From positions 1 through 34,917 of the forward strand of contig CALDTZ010000135.1 in the NCBI GenBank assembly GCA_937924805.1: 34,917 bases of DNA. Reading direction: 5' to 3'. This document shows positions 24,514 through 34,183 of the stretch, one piece after another. Within the stretch, counting starts at the first letter, position 1. Each line of letters begins with the position of its first letter. The stretch is from an uncultured Saprospiraceae bacterium. GTDB taxonomy: Bacteria; Bacteroidota; Bacteroidia; Chitinophagales; Saprospiraceae. The notes beneath the pieces were generated by a model. That model was not told where the DNA came from. It was given only the letters and a program-made list of their open reading frames with translations, and did not search any database. Made by a program: the position numbers and the translations under genes.

Positions 24514-26313
24514 TTATTTACGCTTTCTCTTATTTTCAATTGCTTCAAAAATAGACGTTTTATTTGCATTGTGGATTTCAGAAGTTTCGATCGATAACCC
24601 GCTCACGATATGCATATTTTCGAGATCCCATTCTTCAGGAATTATATGCGTATATATCCTAGTCGTGGAGGTATTTTTGTTTGAGTTTTTAAATGTTAAT
24701 ACTTCTCCTTCAAAGGGTGTCAATAATTTTTTTGCTACATGATGATAAACCATAATGGAATCTGAAACTTTGACAGATAACCTTTCATATCCACCCATGG
24801 GGCCTTTTTTATTGCCCGAATAATAATTAAGTTGAGACCAATCTACGCCTTTTCCTTGGATGTGGTCTTCTGTCAGACCGACGATCAGTTTACATTCCGC
24901 ATCGACAGAATTGTCAATTGTAGTTGTAATAGAGATTTCTAGTTTTCTTGAATTTTCATCCCATGTAGCATCATGGCTTAAAATGGCAAGTGGTTTTTTT
25001 GTGGCACTTTCTAAAAATGCCATTTCTAATTTTGCAGGATCAATAGCTTCCCTACGATCAACGAAAGCTGACGGGAAACCTTTGATAAAGGTGCTTAATC
25101 CAGTGATGGTTTCATCTTCTTTCGTTCTGCGACTATCAAATTGTCCAATCCATTGTTTCAATTCCATTGGGTCATTTTGATGCACAGCGATACCGACAAA
25201 ATGCTTTTTATATTTTTTAGAAAGGTAATTCATGAACACATCACCCCTTGGGCACCATCCACACCAAGTTCCTGTAGCCTCTTCAATCCATACTTTTTTG
25301 TCTGGGTGAAGTGTATATCCTTGTAATATAAAAGGAGTGGAACGATTACAACTTTGGTCATTTTTGCTTCCGTTAATAGTTGTTAGCGTTAAGGTTGACG
25401 ATTGATCATCTTTGTAGATTATTTTTTTATCGATAGTAACCATTGTATCAGCACCTGGAGGAATATTAACTTGGAATTGCTGATTTGTTGATTCACTATT
25501 TATTTCTAACATGAGTTCGAAATTCGTAATGGTTTTTTGGCCAACATTTTTTACCAAACAAGCGATAGATTGTTCGCTACCATTGATCCCTACGAAGGTC
25601 GAAGAACCGGTCAAACCCAAGTCCGCATTAAGATTCAATACTTCAATGATAGCAATTTCTTCCGTTTCTTTTTTTTGATCAACGATACCTTTGTGAATAA
25701 AAGATAAGTTGTCAATATAAAAAAGGGACTGATCACCATCTGGAAAGAGTCCTAGAGAGGCGATTGATTGTTTAGTCACTTCATTTTGAATATAAGATCC
25801 TACACAATCATCATCAATATAAAATTGCCAAAGATGATTTTCAAAATTAATATGGATTGACATCTTAAACCATTTATCTTGAGGATACATATTCTGGAGT
25901 TTATTTGTATTGTCATCCATCAATTTCAAATAACCGTTTTTTTCTAAGTAACATTGCATGCTCCAAACGACACCTGGTAACTCCATTCCTTGTAAATTAA
26001 AATATCCGTTACTTCCTTTTGGTATCAGCATATCCATTGAGAATTGAATAGAGCCAGCCGTATATCGCCCATTGAAGGGAAAATATAGATCAGTCCCTTT
26101 TCCTCCTTCCAATTTTAATGCTTTTTTCCCTTTTGAAGCTTCTTCTTTCGTTACAGTTGCATCGGTCCCCCTTGGCCATAAAGACCAATTTTCAGAAACA
26201 ATGGTAATGAGATCCCCATGGTTATAGTCTTCAAAGTCTTCACTCAATATTGCTTGTGAAGCGACATTATTTATAAAGAGGAAGGTAAATAAAAGGGGTA
26301 AATAGGATTTCAT
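24514..26313 (-). CDS. Omp28/thioredoxin-like secreted protein with N-terminal lectin-like domain
   Basis: 599 residues. Signal peptide ends VASQ. Residues ~22-205 look like a concanavalin A-like sandwich (SEDFEDYNHGDL, GYFNLQGMELPG, WFKMSIHINFENHLWQFYID, SLFYIDNLSF). Residues ~220-330 are an Ig-like strand region. From ~340 comes an Omp28-related domain with thioredoxin motif WCGWCPRG (C351, C354), then HFVGIAVHQNDPM and GFPSAFVDR with the cis-Pro of thioredoxin folds. The C-terminal ~150 residues are the beta domain typical of Omp28 proteins. Unlike many relatives it lacks a T9SS sorting tail and ends in a basic stretch ENKRKRK. It may handle disulfides or extracellular redox in the periplasm or outer membrane; this is inference from the CxxC. 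Confidence 0.85.
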   Translation of the reverse strand: MKSYLPLLFTFLFINNVASQAILSEDFEDYNHGDLITIVSENWSLWPRGTDATVTKEEASKGKKALKLEGGKGTDLYFPFNGRYTAGSIQFSMDMLIPKGSNGYFNLQGMELPGVVWSMQCYLEKNGYLKLMDDNTNKLQNMYPQDKWFKMSIHINFENHLWQFYIDDDCVGSYIQNEVTKQSIASLGLFPDGDQSLFYIDNLSFIHKGIVDQKKETEEIAIIEVLNLNADLGLTGSSTFVGINGSEQSIACLVKNVGQKTITNFELMLEINSESTNQQFQVNIPPGADTMVTIDKKIIYKDDQSSTLTLTTINGSKNDQSCNRSTPFILQGYTLHPDKKVWIEEATGTWCGWCPRGDVFMNYLSKKYKKHFVGIAVHQNDPMELKQWIGQFDSRRTKEDETITGLSTFIKGFPSAFVDRREAIDPAKLEMAFLESATKKPLAILSHDATWDENSRKLEISITTTIDNSVDAECKLIVGLTEDHIQGKGVDWSQLNYYSGNKKGPMGGYERLSVKVSDSIMVYHHVAKKLLTPFEGEVLTFKNSNKNTSTTRIYTHIIPEEWDLENMHIVSGLSIETSEIHNANKTSIFEAIENKRKRK

Positions 26314-26467
26314 AACGGAGTAGATTAGAGATTAAAGTTCGTATTTAATTATCAGTTTTATCAAACTTTAACGTAAGGCCTTTGATGGGCTAGTTGGCCG
26401 ATTAGATGGAACGATGTTGTCTTCTGATATCTTTTTTTATACTCTTTCGAGCAAATGATAGTGGATT

Positions 26468-26543
26468 TATAAAGCTTGAAAAGCATTTGCTAAGATTACT
26501 TTTTAGAGACATCCTACAATCTTAAAAAGCTTGAAAAGTATTT
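26468..26543. repeat. Pair of 21-base direct repeats upstream of propeller gene
   Basis: Copies at 26468-26488 and 26523-26543 match at 19 of 21 bases (core AAAGCTTGAAAAG followed by C/T and ATTT), with starts 55 bases apart, about five helical turns. They lie between divergent starts at 26313 and 26604. They may be two sites for one regulator; no regulator gene is adjacent. Confidence 0.5.
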
Positions 26544-26603
26544 AGGTCAATTTTTATTCTTATTTTATAGAATCATTCGAACTGCAACGTTAAATCTTAT
26601 AGT

Positions 26604-29600
26604 ATGAAAAATTACCAACTCCTTGCCTTGTTTTTTCTACTTCCTTGTATTTGTATCGCGCAAATTAGTTTTGAACAAATAGAAGGCCTACCTGATTTTA
26701 ATATTGGGAATATGGCTGTTTCACCCATTGGGGAATATTTCGTTCAAGCTAGAAATGATCAATCAGCAATCTACCATTCTATGGATGGTGAGACATGGTC
26801 AAAGGCTCTTTTGCCCAAAAATCTAAGTATGTATGATATGGCATTTCTAGATGATGGTACACCTATTTTTAAATCTGAACGTAGTGAACACCTTATCCGA
26901 CGAAATGGAGAGTGGCATTTATTGTCCTTTAAAAGTGGTTGGTCAAGCCCTGGAGCAAGTTTTGCCAAAGGCGATACGTTGTTTGTTTACCATGAAAATG
27001 CATTTGGCTATACCATTGATAAAGGTCTATCCTTTGAAACCTTGTTTACTGCATCAGAAACAATTATTGATCATACCGCTGAAATATGGAAGTTGGAAGA
27101 TCATTTTGTTTTGCACCATACAGCTGGTGCTAGCGATATGATATCTACCTACAACCGTGAAGGAACATTACTAAGTTTCGAAGGAATAAATAATCATGTG
27201 AGGGGAGTATTATATAATCCTTGCGGACAAATATTAATTTTTGGAACCTCCAACTATGCATTGATAAAAGGGGATGGTCTCGATATGGAACAAGGTTTGT
27301 TGACGAGTATTTCTTCCTCTTTTCAATATGATTCGGAGATTGCGATTCATGGCCATGATTATTATTTAAAAAATGAAAACCTTATTTGGAAATCTGATGG
27401 TTGCGATTTTACATGGACCAAAGTGATCGAAAATGATCTTGTCTATAACCATGAAGAACTCTATATATCTCTGGCTGGAGAATTATATGTATTTAATGAA
27501 TACCGTAATCATACTTATAAAGCACTACTGTCGGATATACCCAATGAGGTAAGCTTCAATAGGGTAGATTTTGATATTGATTATGCGTTTGTACATTCTG
27601 TAAATGAAACAAAAAAGGGAATGCAATTTTCCTTATCTACAAATAATAGTTATAAAAAAGATGTAGGGGTAGATCTTTGGAGCGAATTTATAGAAGATGA
27701 GTTGAATTCAAATGTATTTCATTTTTCTCCAAATGGAAATATGTATATCCATAAGGATGGTTCTTTGATGTTTTCGGATGATAGTGGAGCTTCGTTAAGT
27801 CCGATAGCTTTACCTACTCAAAACCTCAATTTTGGTTTTGACTTTTATGTTTTAGATGATGATGTACTTTTTATAAATAGTGTTTTTGATGGTGCTTTTT
27901 ACACTTTTGATAATGGAACTTCATGGCACCTAGTAGAAGGTTTTTTTAATATCGACCGCTTAGAAACAAAAATCGTTGGTAATAAAATCATCTTGGCAGA
28001 ATTGAACTATTCGCATACGGTTATTGAAATTGATATTAGTACAGGCCAATCAGAAACCTATGAATTAAACCCTCTATTTTCGTCTATTATTGGCAAAGGT
28101 TCTGCTATTTTGGATGATGGTATGATCTACTTTATTGCGGATGACTTTTCGGATAATCTACCAGAAGGTGTATGGAGTTACAAAATTGGAGAGGAAGCTA
28201 TTTTTGTGGATGATTTGTCTCTTTTAACAAACCCTATTCGTATGATTTCTTCAGGCAATGAATTATACATAGTAGGAACCAATGATTATTTACTTTATAA
28301 TGGTCTTGATTTTGATCTTTATCCATTTGAAGGTCTAGTATCAAATTCATACAAACAGTTTATAGTTTCTTCAAACCAATACCTATATGCTATTGAAGGT
28401 AATCACGAAATTTATCGATCTACTATTCCATTGTCTACGGATCACTATATAAAAGGTGATATCATTTTTGATGAGAATCAAGATTGCGAAATAGAAACGA
28501 CGGACGCTGAATTAGATTTTTGGAAAGTAAAAGTTACTGGTGATAACTATTTGAGAATCCGAACAACGAATAATGAAAAAGGATATAGCTTTAATGTTCC
28601 TGTAGGCGAATATTCCGTTCGGGCTATTCCTGCAAATACAGATTGGGATGTTTGTGATAATGATTTTCAAATTGCTATTACCAAGGATGATTATGAGGTA
28701 ACGAAAGATTTTGTGGCTCAATCAAATTCAGATTGTGCACATTTAGAATTGGATTTTTCGACGCCTTTTTTAAGACGATGTTTTGATAATTTTTATTCCG
28801 TAAGTATAAAGAATACGGGTTCAGTCTCAAGCTCGAATGCGATTCTAACCATTAATACGGACCCGTATTTTGATTTTTTATCCATTGATGAAAATTTGAA
28901 TTATTCCCAAATTTCAGATCAAGAGCTACGTATTGAAATCGAACCACTAGGACTAAATGAAGAAATAAAATTTAGAATTTATTTCACGTTATCTTGTAGT
29001 GCAGAATTAGGTCAAGAACATTGCATGCTAGGCGTTCTTGATACGGAAAACATTTGTGAAAACCCCGGACGACTTTATACTGAATGCCAGGAAAATATAG
29101 GCTCTTATGACCCAAATGATAAAAGATCATTTAGTGAAGAAGGGAAAGAGATTGATCGGGTCGATAAAGATGAATTTATTTATTACCATATCCGATTCCA
29201 AAATACTGGTACGGACACGGCTTTCACTGTTCGTGTAGAAGATCAATTATCTTCTTATTTGGACGTGAGTACGCTAGAAATGTTGAGTGCAAGTCATCCA
29301 TATACCTTTATGATTACGGATGGACCTTCGCTAAATGTTGAATTTGAAAACATAATGTTGCCAGATAGTACGACCAATGAACTTTTATCACATGGTTATT
29401 TTAAATGTAAGATAAAACCAATCGCCGATCTACCCTATGGGACTATAATCCCTAATGAAGCAGCAATCTATTTTGACTTTAATGAACCCGTAATCACAGA
29501 TGAAAATTTGGTTTCGATCTTGCCACCAAATGTCGTTGATGAAGTTGCTCAAGGTATTCCTTTTACGATTGTTCCTAATCCCTCAACGGACTATATCACA

Positions 29601-29795
29601 ATTGAAACGCCTTTGAATGAAAGTATCGAACTCCTTCAAGTAGATATTATAAATATGGAAGGTAGGGTGATTCAAACGATTGAAAAAGGATCACCTAAAA
29701 AAATGGATATAACCCATATTCCTGCTGGTCTATATTATATTCGATTGACAGCTGATGACAGAATTTGGAGTGCTAAAAAGTTTGTAAAAATGTAG
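26604..29795 (+). CDS. Large T9SS surface protein with Asp-box beta-propeller
   Basis: 1063 residues. Signal peptide MKNYQLLALFFLLPCICIAQ. Residues ~20-610 form a beta-propeller with Asp-box-like motifs (SMDGETWS, TIDKGLSF, SDGCDFTW, SDDSGASL, FDNGTSWH), as in sialidases and photosystem-assembly-type proteins, but without a sialidase FRIP or Arg triad. Residues ~618-700 are a Cna-B/SdrD-like domain (IKGDIIFDENQDCEI...VPVGEYSVRAI). Then comes a beta-sandwich and a DUF7619-like module (YDPNDKRSF, IRFQNTGTDTA, EAAIYFDFNEPVITD), the same order as in the giant LRR protein. A T9SS type A tail runs from VPNPSTDYITIE to GLYYIRLTADD. It is likely exported and anchored to the surface; ligand unknown. 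Confidence 0.9.
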   Translation: MKNYQLLALFFLLPCICIAQISFEQIEGLPDFNIGNMAVSPIGEYFVQARNDQSAIYHSMDGETWSKALLPKNLSMYDMAFLDDGTPIFKSERSEHLIRRNGEWHLLSFKSGWSSPGASFAKGDTLFVYHENAFGYTIDKGLSFETLFTASETIIDHTAEIWKLEDHFVLHHTAGASDMISTYNREGTLLSFEGINNHVRGVLYNPCGQILIFGTSNYALIKGDGLDMEQGLLTSISSSFQYDSEIAIHGHDYYLKNENLIWKSDGCDFTWTKVIENDLVYNHEELYISLAGELYVFNEYRNHTYKALLSDIPNEVSFNRVDFDIDYAFVHSVNETKKGMQFSLSTNNSYKKDVGVDLWSEFIEDELNSNVFHFSPNGNMYIHKDGSLMFSDDSGASLSPIALPTQNLNFGFDFYVLDDDVLFINSVFDGAFYTFDNGTSWHLVEGFFNIDRLETKIVGNKIILAELNYSHTVIEIDISTGQSETYELNPLFSSIIGKGSAILDDGMIYFIADDFSDNLPEGVWSYKIGEEAIFVDDLSLLTNPIRMISSGNELYIVGTNDYLLYNGLDFDLYPFEGLVSNSYKQFIVSSNQYLYAIEGNHEIYRSTIPLSTDHYIKGDIIFDENQDCEIETTDAELDFWKVKVTGDNYLRIRTTNNEKGYSFNVPVGEYSVRAIPANTDWDVCDNDFQIAITKDDYEVTKDFVAQSNSDCAHLELDFSTPFLRRCFDNFYSVSIKNTGSVSSSNAILTINTDPYFDFLSIDENLNYSQISDQELRIEIEPLGLNEEIKFRIYFTLSCSAELGQEHCMLGVLDTENICENPGRLYTECQENIGSYDPNDKRSFSEEGKEIDRVDKDEFIYYHIRFQNTGTDTAFTVRVEDQLSSYLDVSTLEMLSASHPYTFMITDGPSLNVEFENIMLPDSTTNELLSHGYFKCKIKPIADLPYGTIIPNEAAIYFDFNEPVITDENLVSILPPNVVDEVAQGIPFTIVPNPSTDYITIETPLNESIELLQVDIINMEGRVIQTIEKGSPKKMDITHIPAGLYYIRLTADDRIWSAKKFVKM

Positions 29796-30085
29796 TAGCG
29801 ACCTTGAGTATTTGTTAATATTTTTTATCCATGCAGACTTTGAAAGTAAAACGAGTTTTCTATTAAGGAATGATAAAGATGATTTTTATCAATTAAAAAA
29901 GACTATCCAATCCCTAATCTAGGAGTATTACGTTTAATAAACGATAGCATGCACTCAAAGCTTATTAGAATTTTAACGGATTTTCAAAATTAAGGTTATA
30001 CATTCGTAATTGTTTGACTTGATCATCATTCCTATACTATTTATTATAGTATGACCTTTTATTCATTATTTAAAAATAATACAAT
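29796..30085. other. Intergenic stretch with an inverted repeat near the next start
   Basis: 290 bases before the lipoprotein gene. ATACTAT-N5-ATAGTAT (30034-30052) is a perfect 7+7 dyad 33 bases before the ATG at 30086, and a TTTG lies at 30013-30016 where a -33 element could be. No gene is seen. Confidence 0.35.
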
Positions 30086-30643
30086 ATGAAAATTCTAAAT
30101 TTTAAATTCCAGACAGTAGCAAAATGTATGTTTGTTCTTTGCGTAGCTGTTCTTTTTCAATCATGTGAAGTAGATCCTGTTCAAGGATGTACAGATCCTG
30201 AATCAACTTCTTACGATATTCTTGCTGTAGAAGATGATGGTTCTTGTACGTACGAAGCAGATAAATTTGTAGGATCTTTTGCTGGACCATTTGAGTGTGC
30301 AAGTGCTAGTATCGTTGATAATTTAACGGTAACAATAGCAGAAGATGATTTAACTTCAAAGGATACTGTATCCATGTTATTATCAACAAGCATATTTACG
30401 GATATTCCAGCAACTGGAGTTGTATCTGGAGATGTTATTGTGATGACTGTAAGTCAGACGAATCAAATGGTTGAGTCGAATGGTGTAATGGTTGAAGCAG
30501 ATATAACTATGGACGGTACGATGACACTTTCGTCAGATGAAACAACGTTGGAAGGAAGTACTACACTTGATGCTAAAAGTTCTGCTACAGGAAGTACAAT
30601 TTTAACATCAGACAATTGTTCTTTCACAGGAACAAGACAATAA
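30086..30643 (+). CDS. Small lipoprotein with GCTDP...DDGSC motif
   Basis: 185 residues. Signal peptide and lipobox FQSC give Cys27 as lipid site. Just after it is GCTDPESTSYDILAVEDDGSC, a two-Cys calcium-motif-like segment widespread in Bacteroidota secreted and surface proteins. The rest is a Thr/Ser-rich beta domain (KFVGSFAGPF, NLTVTIAEDD, GDVIVMTVSQ, GTMTLSSDETTLEGS) with C-terminal Cys-containing CSFTGT. Probably a small beta-barrel or lipocalin-like fold on the outer membrane. Function unknown. It has its own space upstream and a strong terminator downstream. Confidence 0.8.
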   Translation: MKILNFKFQTVAKCMFVLCVAVLFQSCEVDPVQGCTDPESTSYDILAVEDDGSCTYEADKFVGSFAGPFECASASIVDNLTVTIAEDDLTSKDTVSMLLSTSIFTDIPATGVVSGDVIVMTVSQTNQMVESNGVMVEADITMDGTMTLSSDETTLEGSTTLDAKSSATGSTILTSDNCSFTGTRQ

Positions 30644-30661
30644 TTAGATAAAAAGTCTTTT

Positions 30662-30700
30662 AAAAAAGCCTGTTTGCTAATCATGCAAACAGGCTTTTTT
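30662..30700. terminator. Bidirectional terminator
   Basis: Perfect 16-base-pair stem (A-tract plus GCCTGTTTGC, loop TAATCAT, GCAAACAGGC plus T-tract) between convergent stops at 30643 and 30752. Confidence 0.92.
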
Positions 30701-30751
30701 ATTTTAATTTTTTACAGAGTTTCAAAGGATTGGTTGGATCCATTTTACTTC

Positions 30752-31276
30752 TTACTGAACACACACTTTAAATAGACCTTCTGTCCCTTCAAAATTGCCT
30801 GAAGAATCATTAAAAGAGAAATTCCCCATGATTTCTCTAGTATCACCAGCAATACATATTGCAATATCTAATGTCCCATCAATAGCAGAGAAGCTCGATC
30901 CACTGCCAAGGCCTATATAGGTAAAAAAGAAAACATTATCATTTGGATTTAAAAGACTGCCAACTGGCGTATATTGACCTAGCTCAAGGCAATGATCATT
31001 AATGGCATTAGGATTGTTTATCGTTAGGATTATTTGATCACCACTAATATTTGTAGCACGGATATCACATCTTAAAGCCTCGACATTGGTCTGTGGGTCT
31101 TCTCCAAAAAAGATGGAGTGATCAAACGCGGCACCAGACCATGATTCACCATTTAATTCAAAGGTTAATTGTTGTTCATCGCAATCATTTTTATCATCAT
31201 CTAAAGTACACGAAGATTGTACAGATGCTAGGCCTAATAAAAGGATTAAAGATAATTGGTAAAAAATGTTGTTCAT
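30752..31276 (-). CDS. Small lipoprotein, DUF6252-like
   Basis: 174 residues from ATG at 31276, chosen because the signal peptide MNNIFYQLSLILLLGLASVQ starts there; 36 upstream codons are open but look unlike protein. Lipobox QSSC gives Cys23. After a Asp-rich linker (TLDDDKNDCDE) the domain begins LTFELNGESWSG, a pattern I associate with Bacteroidota DUF6252-type lipoproteins, continues ISGDQIILTINNP and GQYTPVG, and ends GNFEGTEGLFKVCV. Function unknown, probably an outer-membrane beta-sandwich. Shares the terminator with the lipoprotein at 30086. Confidence 0.72.
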   Translation of the reverse strand: MNNIFYQLSLILLLGLASVQSSCTLDDDKNDCDEQQLTFELNGESWSGAAFDHSIFFGEDPQTNVEALRCDIRATNISGDQIILTINNPNAINDHCLELGQYTPVGSLLNPNDNVFFFTYIGLGSGSSFSAIDGTLDIAICIAGDTREIMGNFSFNDSSGNFEGTEGLFKVCVQ

Positions 31277-31573
31277 AATGGATAATTTGAAACTAAGGTA
31301 ATGAAAATTGAAAGCACTCAGGAATGGCAGTTTATCAAATCTAAGATGATTGATAGATTCCAATTGTTTTTGAAAACGACTCATTATGAAGTTGATCGTC
31401 TATTAAAAACAACAAAAGTAGAGTCTCGGATTTTGTAGCTTGTTTGTCTGATTTTTAAATTCATTGGTAGATAAAGTAGCTGTTTATTTCGTCTGATTGT
31501 AACTTCTACCCGTGTTCGATAGTATACTCACCAAACAACATTACTAAACATTATTTATCAACAAAAAAATTAG

Positions 31574-31912
31574 ATGATTATGAATTTTCAAAAAAATGTA
31601 TTGAGTGTATTACTTGTTTTATTCGTTTCTGTTTCTTCACTGGTAGCAAGTTCAGATCCGAATGTATCTCCAACTTGGGAATCTCAAATTGTAAATTACC
31701 TCTCGGATTTAGACTTGCGAAACTATGCCGATATTGAATCTGTAAAAATTGATTTTATGATTGTCGATGGAGGTGAAATTGTAGTTCTTTCTACAAGCGA
31801 AAAGGAATTGGAGTCTATGATTAAAACAAGATTAAATTACAAAACACTTGCTCAATTTACTTTTGAGAAATATACAAAATATACGTTACCTATCATTTTT
31901 GATAAAATATAA
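31574..31912 (+). CDS. Small secreted protein, TonB-C-like strand pattern
   Basis: 112 residues (or 110 from the second ATG at 31580). A signal peptide ends near SSLVASS. The mature ~85 residues contain helix ESQIVNYLSDLDLRNYADIE, strand VKIDFMIVDGGEIVVLST, and SMIKTRLNYKTLAQF, a pattern like short Bacteroidota secreted proteins related to energy-transducer C-terminal domains (V.FmV...GeIvVLsV, vesfIK.RLNYKkl). No TonB anchor is present. Probably periplasmic; function unknown. Confidence 0.78.
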   Translation: MIMNFQKNVLSVLLVLFVSVSSLVASSDPNVSPTWESQIVNYLSDLDLRNYADIESVKIDFMIVDGGEIVVLSTSEKELESMIKTRLNYKTLAQFTFEKYTKYTLPIIFDKI

Positions 31913-31942
31913 GAACGTAAAATTCTTCCTTTTATGAAAGAT

Positions 31943-31982
31943 AAAAAAACCTGATCTTATAAAATGAGATCAGGTTTTTTTT
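31943..31982. terminator. Bidirectional terminator
   Basis: Arms 31943-31957 and 31967-31982 (A-tract plus CCTGATCT, then AGATCAGG plus T-tract) pair perfectly around a short loop, between convergent stops at 31912 and 31997. Confidence 0.9.
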
Positions 31983-31996
31983 AAAATTGAATATGA

Positions 31997-33313
31997 TCAA
32001 TCGTTGATGACCAAGAGTTTTTTTCGATGCAATTCTTTATTATTCGTTGAAACATAGACAATATATAAACCATTATCGAGCCCACTGATATCAAAAAAAG
32101 TAACTTCGTTTGATTCATTTTTACTAGTTATGAAAACACATTTTCCGGATTGATCAAAAATGGAAATATCAACAAAAGTATGGTTGGTTAATCCCCAATC
32201 GATCATCAGGGTTCCATGATTCGGATTTGGAAAGAGTTGTATATCATCATGTTGTGTTATCTCTTTTACATCGCTTATTGCATCATTGCAGAGGCAATTT
32301 TCATCGATTTCATCCATACCATTATCGGGAATACCATCATCACATGGAGCACCTATTTGATTGGCATTGTCACAAAAACTAAGATGTTCACCGCCCCATG
32401 GTAGTTTACTATTTTTGGTAGATGAAAACTGAACAGTGCAAACCCAATCTGGATAGCAGTTTTCTAAGTCATTATCATCAACTCTATAGTCAACAATATT
32501 GGATTGGGTTGGATGTTCAGGAATGCGGCCTTGAATATTATTACCTACACAATTAAACCATTCTAAGGTGGTAAAATTTTCGAATTGTGGAAGTGATCCA
32601 GATAACTTATTATTGTAGCAAAGGAAAAACTTGAGTTTTGGTAGTCCAATAAAATTAGGTATTGATCCTGTTAGTTCATTGTTGTAACAAGTAATTCTAA
32701 ATAGATCAGGTTTATCTGTTAGGTTGGGTATTGGACCAGTTAACAAGTTTTTTGAACAAGTATAAGATTCTAATTTTGGACAATTAGATAGCGCTGGCAT
32801 TGGTCCAGTCAATTGGTTGTCAGTACAAGAGAAGGATTTTAAATTAGGAAGGTCATAGTCAGGGATCGTGCCTGTTAATTGGTTGTCCCAAAGTATGATT
32901 CGTTCTAATTGTTTAAGGCTTGAAAATTGGGGTAATGGGCCTACAAACATATTTTTGTGTAAAAATAAATTAGTGAGTGAAAGTAATCCAGTAAAATCGG
33001 GCAGCACACCCGTAAGTTGATTTCTATTTGCGTCAAAAGATTCTAATTCACTTAGATTCAAAATAGGTAAGCTGCCACTTAGGTTATTACTTTCCAGATT
33101 TACAGTAAGTACACATCCTTCCGCTGTAAATGTCAATCCAGACCATTCTTCCAACGGCATTTCAAGATCCCATTGGGTGGTCCATTCGTCACCATTTGTG
33201 CTTGTATATAAATCGACAAGACTCAATGAATCATTCATGCGATTGCATTGAGCAATGACATTAATTGTGGACGTAAAGACAAGCGTAAAAAATAGGACTT
33301 TGATGATTTTCAT
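31997..33313 (-). CDS. T9SS-exported LRR protein of the plant-like LTGxIP type
   Basis: 438 residues. Signal peptide MKIIKVLFFTLVFTSTINVIAQ. An LRR cap with LVDLYTSTNGDEW..QWDLEMPLEEWSGLTF is followed by about nine repeats of ~22-23 residues (LxxxxxNxLTGxIPxFxxLPxL), from ~75 to ~285. Then come a Cys-containing spacer and an Asp-rich turn (CDDGIPDNGMDEIDENCLC) and a T9SS sorting tail from FPNPNHGTLMIDW to NGLYIVYVS. Its repeats differ in type from the giant LRR gene (LTGxIP rather than IDLSN). It should lie on the cell surface and bind proteins or glycans; target unknown. Follows the LURP-like gene on the same strand by 66 bases. Confidence 0.9.
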   Translation of the reverse strand: MKIIKVLFFTLVFTSTINVIAQCNRMNDSLSLVDLYTSTNGDEWTTQWDLEMPLEEWSGLTFTAEGCVLTVNLESNNLSGSLPILNLSELESFDANRNQLTGVLPDFTGLLSLTNLFLHKNMFVGPLPQFSSLKQLERIILWDNQLTGTIPDYDLPNLKSFSCTDNQLTGPMPALSNCPKLESYTCSKNLLTGPIPNLTDKPDLFRITCYNNELTGSIPNFIGLPKLKFFLCYNNKLSGSLPQFENFTTLEWFNCVGNNIQGRIPEHPTQSNIVDYRVDDNDLENCYPDWVCTVQFSSTKNSKLPWGGEHLSFCDNANQIGAPCDDGIPDNGMDEIDENCLCNDAISDVKEITQHDDIQLFPNPNHGTLMIDWGLTNHTFVDISIFDQSGKCVFITSKNESNEVTFFDISGLDNGLYIVYVSTNNKELHRKKLLVIND

Positions 33314-33379
33314 TATATATAGAATTTATTGTTAGTATCATTTTTAGTGGTGGATGCTGGCTTATCGTTTGATCACCTA

Positions 33380-33976
33380 TTAACCTCTTCGTCTTTCTAG
33401 GAGGATCATCATCATGGTTCCAAGGATTAGTCGACGTTCTCCTTCTTGTTCAATAGATCCTAGCTTATTAATCTTAAACTCTTTACCCAATAATGAAGGT
33501 AGTTTTTTAAGTCTCAAAACCACTTCTTCTTTTTTATTCAAGACAATATAAGAAGGATTAAATAGATAGCCCGTTAAGATATTTAAGATTGGGATTTCTC
33601 CAAATAATGAATCGATGACTTTAATCCATGCATTTTCTTCTCTGATCGTATATTGTATGGTATCATGTTCATCGATTAAATCATATTGTGCTTTCCAAAT
33701 GGATCGCCATCCTTTACGAACAATTTTACCGATATTTTGACCATTTTCATCTGTAAATCGATAGGCTGTCGAAAAGTCGAGCCATTTATCTGCTTTAATA
33801 TTGAAGAGAATGTTTGCCTTACTTTCATCCGAATAAACTAAAATATCTTCTTTGAGTTTAAACAATTTCTGTTTAACGTAAGCGATGACCATTCCATTTG
33901 CATCTGTAGCATTGAAGTCATTCGACAAGGAAGAAATCTTAAATGTATAATGAATAGGAAATCGTAGATCTTGCAT
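33380..33976 (-). CDS. LURP-one/tubby-like fold protein
   Basis: 198 residues without a signal peptide. The beta-strand pattern FKISSLSNDFNATDANGMVI, KLFKLKEDILVYSD, ILFNIKADKWLDFSTAYRFT, NIGKIVRKGWRSIWKAQYDL and YIVLNKKEEVVLRLKKLPS fits the LURP-one-related/phospholipid-scramblase-like family (tubby fold). A hydrophobic central segment (FGEIPILNILTGYLF) and a C-terminal RRLILGTMMMILLERR helix may contact the membrane. Bacterial members have no settled function. Probably cytoplasmic, membrane-associated. Confidence 0.7.
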   Translation of the reverse strand: MQDLRFPIHYTFKISSLSNDFNATDANGMVIAYVKQKLFKLKEDILVYSDESKANILFNIKADKWLDFSTAYRFTDENGQNIGKIVRKGWRSIWKAQYDLIDEHDTIQYTIREENAWIKVIDSLFGEIPILNILTGYLFNPSYIVLNKKEEVVLRLKKLPSLLGKEFKINKLGSIEQEGERRLILGTMMMILLERRRG

Positions 33977-34183
33977 CGTTTGGAATTGTTATCTAAAACT
34001 AAGGATAAAATCTAAGATTTTTTCAAGAACTTTTTGGTGCATTTACGATAAATATAAATAGACGCACAAGTCAAATAGGTGAATTAAAAATGCTATGCTC
34101 GTTTTTTCGAAACCTTCATATAGGTGAGTGATAAACCATCTTTAATTCATAAATATTCCCATAAAGGAAAATCGATTTCGATC

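Noticed and set aside
30752..31384. Longer lipoprotein start 36 codons upstream
   Set aside because: It would bury the signal peptide and lipobox in the middle of the protein.
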